Source: Aquisalimonas sp. 2447
GTDB lineage: Bacteria > Pseudomonadota > Gammaproteobacteria > Nitrococcales > Aquisalimonadaceae
NCBI RefSeq assembly: GCF_012044895.1
Contig: NZ_CP050695.1
Coordinates: forward strand, 2,510,501 to 2,574,500
Direction: 5' to 3'
Length of the DNA: 64,000 bases
The position numbers and the translations under genes are program-made. Within the stretch, counting starts at the first letter, position 1; each line of letters starts with the position of its first letter. Of the stretch, positions 17,253-26,100 are shown piece by piece. The notes beneath the pieces are model-generated. The model ran no database searches and had not been told where the DNA came from. It saw only the letters and a program-made list of their open reading frames with translations.

Positions 17253-17576
17253 GTGACCGAACTGCTATCACGGGTACAGGAATTGATTGCGAAAGGAGAT
17301 GTCCGCATCTCTGAGCACGGGTACGATGAACTTGCGGATGATGATCTCAGAGCCCGTGAAATACTGGCGGGAGTAACGGCTGCCAAGGTTGTGGAGGAAT
17401 ACCCGGATTTTCCCAAGGGCCCGGCCATTCTGCTCCTGCAAAGCGACGGGTCCGGCCGGCCCGTGCATGTTGTCTGGGGTATTCCGCGCGGCCATTCCGG
17501 GCCTGCTGTTCTCGTAACGGCCTACCGACCAACCCCGGAGCGATGGGACCAAACGTTCATGAAAAGGCGGCGATAA
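17253..17576 (+). CDS. DUF4258 protein nested in the Wadjet operon
   Basis: A 107-residue DUF4258 protein: an N-terminal helix (LLSRVQELIAKGDVRISEHGYDELADDD), an AREILAGVTAAKVVEEYPDFPKGPAILLL segment and the hallmark GRPVHVVWG...VLVTAYRPTPERWD. The domain resembles small RelE/BrnT-like folds and is often paired with a second small gene, so a toxin role is plausible but unproven. The GTG start has a strong AAAGGAG seven bases upstream. The next small gene starts two bases after its stop. It lies between jetB and jetC on the same strand with no gap for a separate promoter, so it is co-transcribed with the defence operon. Confidence 0.8.
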   Translation: MTELLSRVQELIAKGDVRISEHGYDELADDDLRAREILAGVTAAKVVEEYPDFPKGPAILLLQSDGSGRPVHVVWGIPRGHSGPAVLVTAYRPTPERWDQTFMKRRR

Positions 17577-17578
17577 CG

Positions 17579-17797
17579 ATGACACACCGGCTGAAGACAA
17601 AGTACGTCCACGAGGGAGCGTATGTCGCGGAGGTCAGCGTGGAGGTGATCCTGGACGATACGGAGTGGTCTCCCTACCTCACACCCGAGGGCGCATTCAA
17701 GCTCGACGATGTCCGCGACGCTCTCCGGCGCGGTGACCTGGCGACGGCAGCCCGCTATGGCCGTATCTACGAGATGCGACCTGTCGCCCACCAGTAA
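17579..17797 (+). CDS. Small partner of the DUF4258 protein
   Basis: A 72-residue protein (HRLKTKYVHEGAYVAEVSVEV...WSPYLTPEGAFKLDDVRDALRRGDLATAARYGRIYEM) of a small family I recall beside DUF4258 genes. A beta-rich half is followed by helices. It starts two bases after the DUF4258 stop and may be its antitoxin; this rests on gene pairing, not on a known domain. It ends 29 bases before jetC. No YgiT-type zinc-finger or HTH motif is visible. Confidence 0.7.
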   Translation: MTHRLKTKYVHEGAYVAEVSVEVILDDTEWSPYLTPEGAFKLDDVRDALRRGDLATAARYGRIYEMRPVAHQ

Positions 17798-17826
17798 AAA
17801 GGCAACTGGCAAGTGCATATCTGAAC

Positions 17827-20800
17827 ATGGAACTCCAATCCCTCGACTTCGCCACCGACACTGCCCGCACCGGCTTCCGGCTGCAGCGCATGGAGGTCTA
17901 CAACTGGGGCACGTTCCACGACCGGGTGTGGAGCATCCAGCCCGAGGGTGACAACAGCCTGCTCACCGGCGATATCGGCTCCGGCAAGTCCACCCTGGTG
18001 GATGCCATCACCACCCTGCTGGTGCCCGCCCAGCGCATCACCTACAACAAAGCCGCCGGCGCCGAGGCGAAAGAGCGCAGCCTGCGCTCGTACGTGCTTG
18101 GCTACTACAAATCCCAGCGCGGCGACGACGCCACCGCCAGCCGCTCCGTCGCCCTGCGCGACCACAACAGCTACTCCGTCATCCTGGCGCATTTCTACAA
18201 CGAGGGCTTCCACCTGGGCGTGACCCTGGCGCAGGTGTTCCATTTCCGGGACACCCAGGGCCAGCCGGAGCGCTTCTACGTGGTCGCCGACCAGCCGCTC
18301 ACCATCACCGAGCACTTCGCCGGCTTCGGCAGCGATCTCGCCAACCTGCGCAAGCGCCTGCGGCAGATGCCCAACGTGGAGCTGTTCGACACCTTCCCGC
18401 CCTACGGCGGCGCATTCCGCCGGCGCTTCGGCATCGACTCCGACCAGGCGCTGGAGCTATTCAACCAGACCGTGTCCATGAAGTCCGTGGGCAACCTCAC
18501 GGAGTTCGTGCGCAGCCACATGCTCGAGGCCTTCCCCGTGGCCGAGCGCATCCGCGCGCTCATCGACCACTTCGACGACCTCAACCGCGCCCACGAGGCA
18601 GTCCTCAAGGCCAAGGCACAGATCCAGGCCCTGGAGCCGCTGGTGGCGGATACCGACGAGCACGCCACGGTGGCCGCCGACATCGACGAACTCAAGGGCT
18701 GCCGCGAAGCCCTGCGCCCCTGGTTCGCCAGCCTCAAGCGCGAACTGCTGGACAAGCGTCTGGACAACCTGCAGCAGACCCTCGCCCGGCTGAATCACCG
18801 CATCGACGGTCTCGACGAGCAGCGCCGGGAGCAGCGCGCCCGGCGGGACGAACTCAAGCAGGCCATCGCCGACAACGGCGGCGACCGGCTGGAGCGCATC
18901 AAGGCAGAGCTGGAGCGAAAACGCGGCGAGCGGGACGAGCGCCAGCGCCAGGCCGAACGCTACCGGGAGCTGGCCCACGCCCTGGAACTGCCGGACGCCA
19001 CCGACAGCGGCACCTTCACCGCCAACCGCCAGGCCCTGGACACCGCCCTGGAGCGCACGGAATCCCGCCGCTCGGAAGTGCAAAACGCCGTCACCGAGGC
19101 CAGCGTCGACCTGCGCACTCTGAAAGCCCAGCACGAGGAGATCGACACCGAGCTGGCGTCGCTACGCCAGCGCCGCTCCAACATCCCCGCCAACATGCTC
19201 ACTATTCGCGAGCGCCTGTGCGAGGCCCTGGAGCTGGGCGCCGACGACATCCCCTTCGTTGGCGAACTCATCCAGGTCCGCGACGACGAGCGCGACTGGG
19301 AAGGCGCCATCGAGCGGGTGCTGCACAACTTCGGGCTGTCACTGCTGGTCCCCGACAGCCAGTACCGCAACGTGGCGGACTGGGTGGAGCGCACCCACCT
19401 GCGCGGACGCCTGGTGTATTTCCGCGTGCGCGAGCACAAGCACTCTGCGCCCCCGGACCTGCGGCCGGATTCGCTGGTGCGCAAACTGGCTATCCGGCCG
19501 GAGTCCGCCTACTACGGCTGGCTGGAGCGGGAACTGGCGCGCCGGTTCGACTACGCCTGCTGCGCCGACCTGCAGCAGTTCCGGCGCGAGACCCATGCGC
19601 TGACCCGTGCCGGGCAGATCAAGGCCGGCGGCGAGCGCCACGAGAAGGACGACCGCCACCGCATCGACGACCGCTCCCGTTTCGTGCTCGGCTGGAGCAA
19701 CGAAGCCAAGATCGCCGCCCTGGAACACGAGGCCGAGGGCCTGGCCCGGCGGATGCAGGAAGCCGGCGAGCGCATTGCCACCCTGCAGCAGGAAGAGCAC
19801 TCGCTGCAGGAGCAGCGCGACCGCATCCAAGCCCTGGCCCACTACACCGACTTCCGCCAGATCGACTGGCAGCCGCTGGCCGAGGAGATCCACCGGCTGG
19901 ACGCCGAGTACCGCAGCCTCCAGGAGCAGTCGGACATCCTGCGCACCCTGGAGGAGCAGCTCGCCGAACTGGAGCGGGAACAGACCGCCACCGACGATGC
20001 CATCACGGAGGCCAACCGCGAGCACAGCAAGGCCGAGCACCGACGCGAGGAAGCCGAGCAGCAGCGCACCGAGTGCGACACCCTGCTCGCCGCCACGCCG
20101 GAGGACGCCCAGGCCCATTACTTCCCGAAGCTTGCCGCCATGCGCGATGAGGCCCTGGGCGAACACACCCTCTCCGTGGAGTCCTGCGACAACCGCGAGC
20201 GGGAAATGCGCGAGTGGCTGCAAAAGCGCATCGACACCCGTGAATCACGCCTGAAGACCCTGCGCGATCGCATCATCGACGCCATGCGCGGCTTCCAGAA
20301 CGCCTGGCCGCTGGAGACCCGCGAGGTGGACGTGAGCGTGGACGCCGCCGGCGATTACCGCGCCATGCTGGAGCAGCTCCAGGGGGACGACCTGCCGCGC
20401 TTCGAGGCGCGCTTCAAGGAGCTGCTGAACGAGAACACCATCCGCGAGGTGGCGGCCTTCCAGAGTGAGTTGCACCGGCAGCGCCAGGCCATCCGCGAGC
20501 GCATCGACACCATCAACCGCTCCCTGCACGAGATCGAGTACAACCGCGGGCGCTATATCAAACTGCTGGCCGAGCCGACCACCGACCCCGACATCCGCGA
20601 CTTCCAGCAGGAACTGCGAGCCTGTACCGAGGGTGCGATCACCGGCTCCGAGGACGAGCAGTACTCCGAGGCGAAGTTCCTGCAGGTGAAAGCCATCATC
20701 GAGCGCTTCCGCGGCCGGGAAGGCACCACGGACGCCGACCAGCGCTGGAGGCGCAAGGTCACCGACGTGCGCAACTGGTTCGCCTTCTCCGCCTCCGAGC

Positions 20801-21201
20801 GCTGGCGCGAAGACGACACCGAGTACGAACACTACGCCGACTCCGGCGGCAAGTCCGGCGGGCAGAAGGAGAAACTCGCCTACACCGTGCTCGCCGCCAG
20901 CCTCGCCTACCAGTTCGGTCTGGAGTGGGGCGAGGAGCGTTCACGCTCGTTCCGCTTCGTGGTCATCGACGAAGCCTTCGGCCGCGGCTCCGACGACTCC
21001 GCCCGCTACGGCCTGGAGCTGTTCCAGCGGCTCAACCTGCAGCTTCTCATCGTCACCCCGCTGCAGAAGATCCACATCATCGAGCCGTTTGTGGCCAGCG
21101 TCGGCTTCGTCCACAGCAACGACAACAGCGAATCCCTGCTGCGCAACCTCACCATCGAGGAGTACCACGCGGAGAAAGCCGCCCGGCGAGCCGCTCAATG
21201 A
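17827..21201 (+). CDS. jetC: Wadjet SMC-like ATPase JetC
   Basis: A 1124-residue MukB/MksB-like ATPase. The N-terminal head has LQRMEVYNWGTFHDRVW and the P-loop GDIGSGKSTLVDAITTLL (near residue 50). Two long coiled-coil arms follow, with a hinge-like part around residues 460-560. The C-terminal head has the signature YADSGGKSGGQKEKLAYTVL, Walker B SFRFVVIDEAFGRGSD and the D-loop/switch LLIVTPLQKIHIIEPF. ATP-driven loop extrusion by JetC is the motor of Wadjet. All nucleotide-binding motifs look intact. It is followed by 170 bases holding two REP palindromes and then by an MNT/HEPN pair, where jetD would normally come. Confidence 0.94.
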   Translation: MELQSLDFATDTARTGFRLQRMEVYNWGTFHDRVWSIQPEGDNSLLTGDIGSGKSTLVDAITTLLVPAQRITYNKAAGAEAKERSLRSYVLGYYKSQRGDDATASRSVALRDHNSYSVILAHFYNEGFHLGVTLAQVFHFRDTQGQPERFYVVADQPLTITEHFAGFGSDLANLRKRLRQMPNVELFDTFPPYGGAFRRRFGIDSDQALELFNQTVSMKSVGNLTEFVRSHMLEAFPVAERIRALIDHFDDLNRAHEAVLKAKAQIQALEPLVADTDEHATVAADIDELKGCREALRPWFASLKRELLDKRLDNLQQTLARLNHRIDGLDEQRREQRARRDELKQAIADNGGDRLERIKAELERKRGERDERQRQAERYRELAHALELPDATDSGTFTANRQALDTALERTESRRSEVQNAVTEASVDLRTLKAQHEEIDTELASLRQRRSNIPANMLTIRERLCEALELGADDIPFVGELIQVRDDERDWEGAIERVLHNFGLSLLVPDSQYRNVADWVERTHLRGRLVYFRVREHKHSAPPDLRPDSLVRKLAIRPESAYYGWLERELARRFDYACCADLQQFRRETHALTRAGQIKAGGERHEKDDRHRIDDRSRFVLGWSNEAKIAALEHEAEGLARRMQEAGERIATLQQEEHSLQEQRDRIQALAHYTDFRQIDWQPLAEEIHRLDAEYRSLQEQSDILRTLEEQLAELEREQTATDDAITEANREHSKAEHRREEAEQQRTECDTLLAATPEDAQAHYFPKLAAMRDEALGEHTLSVESCDNREREMREWLQKRIDTRESRLKTLRDRIIDAMRGFQNAWPLETREVDVSVDAAGDYRAMLEQLQGDDLPRFEARFKELLNENTIREVAAFQSELHRQRQAIRERIDTINRSLHEIEYNRGRYIKLLAEPTTDPDIRDFQQELRACTEGAITGSEDEQYSEAKFLQVKAIIERFRGREGTTDADQRWRRKVTDVRNWFAFSASERWREDDTEYEHYADSGGKSGGQKEKLAYTVLAASLAYQFGLEWGEERSRSFRFVVIDEAFGRGSDDSARYGLELFQRLNLQLLIVTPLQKIHIIEPFVASVGFVHSNDNSESLLRNLTIEEYHAEKAARRAAQ

Positions 21202-21265
21202 TCGCGATGGCGACGGCTGGACGGTGGTCGTGAATGCGCCCTACACTGGCTCGGATGTGTCGTTC

Positions 21266-21352
21266 GGTGGACCTGAAGGTCCACCCTACGAGTGGGCGTG
21301 CACGGGACCACAGCGTTGTAGCAACCACGTAGGGCGGACCTTCAGGTCCGCC
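21266..21352. repeat. Pair of inverted REP palindromes (family B)
   Basis: GGTGGACCTGAAGGTCCACC plus CTACG (21266-21290) and, in opposite orientation, CGTAGGGCGGACCTTCAGGTCCGCC (21328-21352). They fill the only real gap in the Wadjet operon, between jetC and the MNT gene. The same family occurs at 61180-61203 and, split by an intron, at 61248-63265. A double REP can form a large hairpin that could reduce read-through from jetC. Confidence 0.75.
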
Positions 21353-21370
21353 GCCTCGAGACAGAACACC

Positions 21371-21763
21371 ATGGATAACCAGGCTAGACACCACGCTTCG
21401 ACGGTCAAGGCCGCCCTGGCCCGATCGCGGGAGAACATTCGTACGCGAACGATCCAACGCCTCCGAGACACCGTGCGCGAGACCCTGGAACAACCGCCGC
21501 GCCTGGCCGCAACCGTCTACCTCTTCGGTTCCTGGGCGACAGGGACCTTCGACGGCTACTCGGATACCGACCTTCTGGTCCTCGCCCCTGATCAAGCGAC
21601 AGCCACCGAGGCCCAGACTCGGCTTCTGCGAATCGGTGACGACGTGCTCGCACTCTGCGATGCAGACTGGCAAAGCCGCATCGCTTCCGGGGCCCCCTTC
21701 TGGAGCCGCCTGTCCGAAGAGCGGTTGCCGCTCGTCGATACACGCGACGGAGAGCGTCAATGA
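21371..21763 (+). CDS. mntA: MNT nucleotidyltransferase antitoxin (MntA-like)
   Basis: A 130-residue minimal nucleotidyltransferase. The motif LFGSWATGTFDGYSDTDLLV contains the GS-x10-DxD active site of the DNA polymerase beta superfamily. In characterised MNT/HEPN pairs the MNT protein adds AMP to a Tyr of the HEPN toxin and silences it. The N-terminal helical extension (about 45 residues) is slightly longer than in the smallest family members. Its stop overlaps the HEPN start (ATGA), and the HEPN gene in turn overlaps jetD, so all three are translationally linked. Confidence 0.88.
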   Translation: MDNQARHHASTVKAALARSRENIRTRTIQRLRDTVRETLEQPPRLAATVYLFGSWATGTFDGYSDTDLLVLAPDQATATEAQTRLLRIGDDVLALCDADWQSRIASGAPFWSRLSEERLPLVDTRDGERQ

Positions 21764-22173
21764 CGCAATCCCGTCGCGCCGACAAATGGCTCTCGCAGGG
21801 GGTCAACGATGCCCGCCACGCCAGATACTCGCTAAGCGGTGGGTTCTACGCGCAGGCGTGCTACAGCGCCCAACAGGCCGTGGAGAAATCCCTGAAGGCC
21901 CTGATGCTGGAAGCCGGGCAGGAACTTGAGCGCACCCACTCCGTCCTGGCACTGCGGCGCCTGCTACAGGATGCTGGCGTTACGATCCCGGAGGACGTTC
22001 TGTCCCAGGACGAAGGGCGCCTTCTCGCCCGCATGCATGTTGAAACCCGGTACCCGCTGGGTGACGCGGACGATGCGCCCTTCGAGCTATTCGGAGAAAC
22101 GGACGCCAGGCAGGCCACGGCCATCGCGGACCGTGTCGTGGAGTTCGTCAGCGATGCCATGGACCAAACCTGA
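21760..22173 (+). CDS. hepT: HEPN-domain toxin (HepT-like)
   Basis: A 137-residue HEPN protein of the PF05168 type: ADKWLSQGVNDARHARYSLSGGFYAQACYSAQQAVEKSLKALML, ELERTHSVLALRRLL, and HVETRYPLGDADDAPFEL, where the family has its TRYP motif. HEPN proteins are RNases or scaffold toxins; the Rx4-6H catalytic motif is not obvious here, so activity should not be assumed. It is partnered with the preceding MNT gene. The last 20 bases overlap the start of jetD in another frame, which is tight coupling for a gene inserted in a defence operon. Confidence 0.85.
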   Translation: MTQSRRADKWLSQGVNDARHARYSLSGGFYAQACYSAQQAVEKSLKALMLEAGQELERTHSVLALRRLLQDAGVTIPEDVLSQDEGRLLARMHVETRYPLGDADDAPFELFGETDARQATAIADRVVEFVSDAMDQT

Positions 22174-23377
22174 CACCATTCGCCAGCAACTCCAGCGCCT
22201 CTGGGACAAAGGCGACTGGCTGGCAGCTCACCTGACCGGAGAGCCACTCTTCCCGCGGGAACTCCGGTTGAAGCGCCCGACGGCGAAAGACATAGCCGAG
22301 CGCTTCATGGAAGTCCGTGACTGGGTGCACACCCTGCGCGACGGCAGTCGCGAGCACCGGGGTTATGGCTACGACATCACCTGGGAGCGCGTGAACCACC
22401 GCGTGCATGGCGGTAACGATCTGCCCGCCGGCATCACCGTTCCTACCGAGGCCGACGGCCTGCGGCTGATCGGCCGCACCCGGGAGCTGGCGCGGTTCCA
22501 GGAACTCGCCCGGGAGACCCTGCGGCGCCATCCCGCCCTGGAAGACTGGCTGGCACGCCGGCCGCTGACCGCTCTTGAGCGAGCCGACGAATGGCCACGG
22601 ATTCTCGCCATCCTGGACCACTTCGCCACCCACCCGCGCCCGGGTGTATACCTGCGGCAGCTCGACATCCCCGGCGTGGACACCAAGTTCATCGGCAACC
22701 GCCGCAAGCTCCTGGGGGAACTGCTGGACCAGATGCTGCCGGAGGGCGCCATCGACGCCACGGCCACCGGCGCGGCGCGGTTCGAGCAGCGGTACGGCCT
22801 GCGGGACAAACCCGTTCTGGTGCGCTTCCGGGCGCTGGATGCGGCACTGAACGTCGGGCCGTTCAGCGATGTCACCGTGCCCGTGGACGAACTGGCCGTC
22901 TGGCAGGCGCCCGTGCGGCACGTCTTCATCACGGAGAACGAGATCAACGGCCTCGCCTTCCCCGACTGCCCCGCCGGCCTGGTGATCTTCGGCCTGGGCT
23001 ACGGGCTGGAGCGGCTCGCGGACATTCCGTGGCTTCACGACACCACCGTCCACTACTGGGGCGACATCGACACCCACGGCTTCGCCATGCTCAGCCGCCT
23101 GCGCCAGCACCTGCCCCACGTCCACTCCCTGCTCATGGACCGGGAGACGCTGGACGCCCACAGCCACCTCTGCGGCGAGGAAGCCGCTCACCAGCGATTT
23201 ACTGGCGACCTCCTCCACCTCACGGCCGAGGAGAACGCCCTGTTCACGGCCCTGCGGGACAACACCATCGGCGAGCGCATACGCCTGGAGCAGGAACGCA
23301 TCGGGTATGCGCACGTCCGCACGGCAGTGGGTGTCGCCACCGACAGCCCGTCCCCGTCACGGGCCAACCAGTCGTAG
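22154..23377 (+). CDS. jetD: Wadjet nuclease JetD (DUF3322/DUF2220, TOPRIM)
   Basis: A 407-residue JetD. The N-terminal DUF3322 part (FPRELRLKRPTAKDIAERFMEVRDWVHTL) is followed by the DUF2220 TOPRIM domain with the Glu in VFITENEINGLAFP and the Asp-x-Asp in YWGDIDTHGFAML. JetD is the topoisomerase-VI-like nuclease that cleaves plasmids captured by JetABC. The ATG at 22154 lies inside the HEPN gene, with GTGGAG ten bases upstream, and gives the family N-terminus; earlier starts in the frame would overlap the HEPN gene far more. Catalytic residues look intact, so the whole Wadjet set appears functional. Confidence 0.93.
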   Translation: MPWTKPDTIRQQLQRLWDKGDWLAAHLTGEPLFPRELRLKRPTAKDIAERFMEVRDWVHTLRDGSREHRGYGYDITWERVNHRVHGGNDLPAGITVPTEADGLRLIGRTRELARFQELARETLRRHPALEDWLARRPLTALERADEWPRILAILDHFATHPRPGVYLRQLDIPGVDTKFIGNRRKLLGELLDQMLPEGAIDATATGAARFEQRYGLRDKPVLVRFRALDAALNVGPFSDVTVPVDELAVWQAPVRHVFITENEINGLAFPDCPAGLVIFGLGYGLERLADIPWLHDTTVHYWGDIDTHGFAMLSRLRQHLPHVHSLLMDRETLDAHSHLCGEEAAHQRFTGDLLHLTAEENALFTALRDNTIGERIRLEQERIGYAHVRTAVGVATDSPSPSRANQS

Positions 23378-23562
23378 GAGCGGCGCAAGCCGCGACCTCA
23401 CCGGCACGACAGCACCCGTAGGGCGCATCTTGATGCGCCATAACCACCGATCGCGACTGACGTCGCTCCCACAAGGCCTGCTACCCAATTGTGGGAGCGA
23501 CGTCAGTCGCGATCATTCCAGAAGCCGGGGGCCACTCTGTCGCGGCTGAAGCCGCTCCTACA
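23374..23562. repeat. Cluster of REP palindromes
   Basis: Four family A copies in alternating orientation (about 23374-23397, 23448-23472, 23489-23513, 23540-23562) and one hairpin GGGCGCATC-TT-GATGCGCC (about 23423-23440) fill the whole space between jetD and glnS. The genes are convergent, so the cluster may act as a transcription barrier. Confidence 0.7.
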
Positions 23563-23582
23563 AGGCCGTGCTGCCGTCGCGC

Positions 23583-25265
23583 TCACCCCTCGCGCTGGCT
23601 GATCTTCTCCCAGGTGTCCCGCAGCGTGATGGTGCGGTTGAACACCGGCCGTTCCGGGGTGCTGTCGTGGGGGTCCACGCAGAAATAACCTTCGCGCTCG
23701 AACTGGAAGCGAGCGCCCGGCTCGGCCCGGGCCAACGAAGGCTCCACCACCCCCTCGACGGTCACCAGGGAGTCCGGGTTGAGGTCCCGCTTCCAGTCGC
23801 CGTCGGCGCCGGGGTTGGGCACGTTGAACAGCCGGTCGTAGAGCCGGATGGTGGCCGGCACGCCGTCCTCGGCGGAGACCCAGTGGATCACGCCCTTGAC
23901 CTTGCGGCCCTCGGGGTTGGCGCCCAGCGTCGCCGGATCGTAGCTGCAGCGCAGCTCCGTGATCTCCCCGTTGTCGTCGCGGATCGCCTCGTCGCAACGG
24001 ATCACGTAGCCATTGCGCAAGCGCACCTCGCCACCGAGGCTCAGCCGCTTGTACTTCTTGTTGGGCGGCACTTCCATGAAGTCGTCACGGTCGATGTAGA
24101 CCTCCCGGGTGAACGTGACCGTACGCTCGCCGAAGGAGTCGTCCTTGGGGTGGTTGGCCGCGGTCAGCGACTCCCGCTCACCCTCGGGATAGTTCTCGAT
24201 CACCACCTTCAACGGATTGAGTACCGCCATGGCGCGGGGCGCGGCAGCATCCAGCGCCTCCCGCACCGAGTTCTCCAACATGGCCATCTCCACCATGCCG
24301 TCGGACTTGGTCACGCCGATGCGGGCGCAGAAATCCCGCAGCGCCTCCGGCGGGAACCCGCGCCGGCGGATGCCGGCGATGGTGGGCATGCGCGGATCAT
24401 CCCAGCCATCAACGATGCCCTGCTCCACCAGCTCGGTGAGCCGCCGTTTGCTGAGCACCATGTACTCAAGGTTCAGCCGCCCGAACTCGTACTGGCGGGG
24501 GCGGCTCGGCACGTCGATGTTGTCCAGGAACCAGTCGTAGAGGGGGCGGTGATCCTCGAACTCCAGGGTACACAGCGAGTGCGTAATGCCCTCCAGCGCA
24601 TCGGACAGGGTGTGGGTGAAGTCGTACATGGGGTAGATGGCCCACGTCTCGCCCGTCTGGTGGTGGCTCGCCCCCTTGCGAATGCGATACAGCGTCGGAT
24701 CGCGCAGGTTGATGTTCGGCGACGCCATGTCGATCTTCGCCCGCAGCACCCGGCTGCCGTCGGTGAACTCCCCGGCCCGCATGCGCCGGAACAGATCGAG
24801 GTTTTCTTCAACCGAACGCTCACGGTAGGGGCTGTCCCGGCCCGGTTCGGTGAGCGTGCCCCGGTATTCGCGGATCTGCTCGGCGTTCAGGTCACAGACG
24901 TAGGCCTTCCCTTTGCGGATCAACTCCTCGGCGAAGCCGTAGAGCTCTTCGAAGTAATCCGAGGCGAAGCGCAGGTTCGTCCATTCGTATCCCAGCCACT
25001 GCACATCGTCCTTGATGGCGGCGACGTACTCCGGGCTTTCCGCGTCGGGGTTGGTGTCATCGAAGCGCAGATTGCAGGTGCCGCCGTAATCGTAGGCGAT
25101 GCCGAAGTTCAGACACATGGACTTCACGTGGCCGATGTGCAGGCAGCCGTTCGGCTCCGGCGGGAAGCGCGTTGCCACGCGCCCGTCATTGAGCCCCCGT
25201 TCCAGGTCCTCGTCGATGATCTGGCGGATGAAGTTCTTCGCGGCGGGCGTTTCGCGCTTGCTCAT
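23583..25265 (-). CDS. glnS: Glutaminyl-tRNA synthetase
   Basis: A 560-residue class I glutaminyl-tRNA synthetase that charges tRNA-Gln. The HIGH motif is in [17 protein letters not shown] and the KMSKS-equivalent is [28 protein letters not shown] and the C-terminal anticodon-binding beta-barrels ([34 protein letters not shown]) match bacterial GlnS. Length and start ([17 protein letters not shown]) are usual. It is a core housekeeping gene and anchors the flanking accessory DNA to the chromosome. Confidence 0.97.
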   Translation of the reverse strand: MSKRETPAAKNFIRQIIDEDLERGLNDGRVATRFPPEPNGCLHIGHVKSMCLNFGIAYDYGGTCNLRFDDTNPDAESPEYVAAIKDDVQWLGYEWTNLRFASDYFEELYGFAEELIRKGKAYVCDLNAEQIREYRGTLTEPGRDSPYRERSVEENLDLFRRMRAGEFTDGSRVLRAKIDMASPNINLRDPTLYRIRKGASHHQTGETWAIYPMYDFTHTLSDALEGITHSLCTLEFEDHRPLYDWFLDNIDVPSRPRQYEFGRLNLEYMVLSKRRLTELVEQGIVDGWDDPRMPTIAGIRRRGFPPEALRDFCARIGVTKSDGMVEMAMLENSVREALDAAAPRAMAVLNPLKVVIENYPEGERESLTAANHPKDDSFGERTVTFTREVYIDRDDFMEVPPNKKYKRLSLGGEVRLRNGYVIRCDEAIRDDNGEITELRCSYDPATLGANPEGRKVKGVIHWVSAEDGVPATIRLYDRLFNVPNPGADGDWKRDLNPDSLVTVEGVVEPSLARAEPGARFQFEREGYFCVDPHDSTPERPVFNRTITLRDTWEKISQREG

Positions 25266-25428
25266 TGGTTTTCCCGGGACTCCTGGCGGTGATTGCGCGG
25301 GCTGCGGTTGGGCGACTGTTCCGCATTATACGCATTCGCCAATGGGCAAAAAGACGGGGACGCGCGTCTCGCACACCGCGCGCCTGTCTCGTGGATCCGA
25401 TGATTTGGCACGCCTCCCGTGATACTTT

Positions 25429-25449
25429 ATTCAGTACTGCATTCAGTAC
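25429..25449 (+). promoter_or_regulatory. Probable vapB autoregulatory operator
   Basis: Two direct copies of ATTCAGTAC, 12 bases apart, that also form an inverted GTAC-N8-GTAC arrangement, 16 bases before the antitoxin ATG. Phd-type antitoxins bind such promoter repeats. Confidence 0.5.
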
Positions 25450-25464
25450 CGAGGACACTCTCAC

Positions 25465-25749
25465 ATGGATCACACCATCTCGGCGCAAGAAATCAAACGC
25501 CGGGGCATCTCTGCCGTCGACGAGGCCCTGCAGCACGGGCCGGTCCACGTCATCAGACGCAATCGCCCCAGCTACGTGATTCTCTCCGAGGAGGAATACC
25601 AGCGGTTGCGGACGCACCAGGAGGATTCGAGAACGCTGTGGAATCAGTTGCTGAACGGACCCCTGGCCGGAACGTCAGAGGGTCGGCCGGCGCGGGAGCT
25701 TGCTGACGAACTCCGAACCGAACGGGACCACTGGGACATCACCAGGTGA
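25465..25749 (+). CDS. vapB: Phd/YefM-type antitoxin
   Basis: A 94-residue antitoxin: ISAQEIKRRGISAVDEALQHGPVHVIRRNRPSYVILSEEEYQRL is the Phd/YefM DNA-binding N-terminus, followed by an extended toxin-binding tail (GRPARELADELRTERDHWD). The stop overlaps the GTG start of the PIN toxin (GTGA). With the toxin gene interrupted, the antitoxin is now without an intact local partner. Confidence 0.85.
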   Translation: MDHTISAQEIKRRGISAVDEALQHGPVHVIRRNRPSYVILSEEEYQRLRTHQEDSRTLWNQLLNGPLAGTSEGRPARELADELRTERDHWDITR

Positions 25750-25946
25750 TTCTGCTGGACGCAAGCGCCATCATCTTCCTGATGGAAGGTACTGCGGACA
25801 CACAGGCTGCCGTCCGCACCGCCCTGCACGAGTCATTCTCAGAGCCACCCCCGCCCCTCGCGGTATCCGCATTGAGCAGGCTGGAGTGTCGCGTCCGACC
25901 TTTGCGCGACGACAACCAGCCTCTACTCGGGCAGTACGATGCGTTT

Positions 25947-26100
25947 TTGAAGCCTCCGACGACTCATTCCCTAACGGGAATTGAGTCGCGGAATCCGATC
26001 ACTCACGCAGCAGCCATGGCCGTTGGCCACAGGCTGGAGAGCGTCACCGGGCTTCGCGGTGTGGAGGCGGACTTTGGCCGCCCCGCACCCGCCTGACCCT
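25947..26100 (-). ncRNA. Candidate omega RNA of TnpB
   Basis: In IS200/IS605 elements the guide scaffold covers the 3' end of tnpB and runs to the element's right end, with the guide taken from the flank. Here it would be read leftward through the end hairpin (25960-25988), and the guide would start at 25946 (AAACGCATCG...). The upstream limit is a guess. No transcript evidence. Confidence 0.45.

Noticed and set aside
23568-25292. A 574-codon frame on the plus strand opposite glnS
   Set aside because: It mirrors glnS, has no recognisable domain and shows the composition of antisense frames in GC-rich genes. Similar shadows oppose the acyl-CoA operon, jetC, the helicase and the DUF6351 gene.
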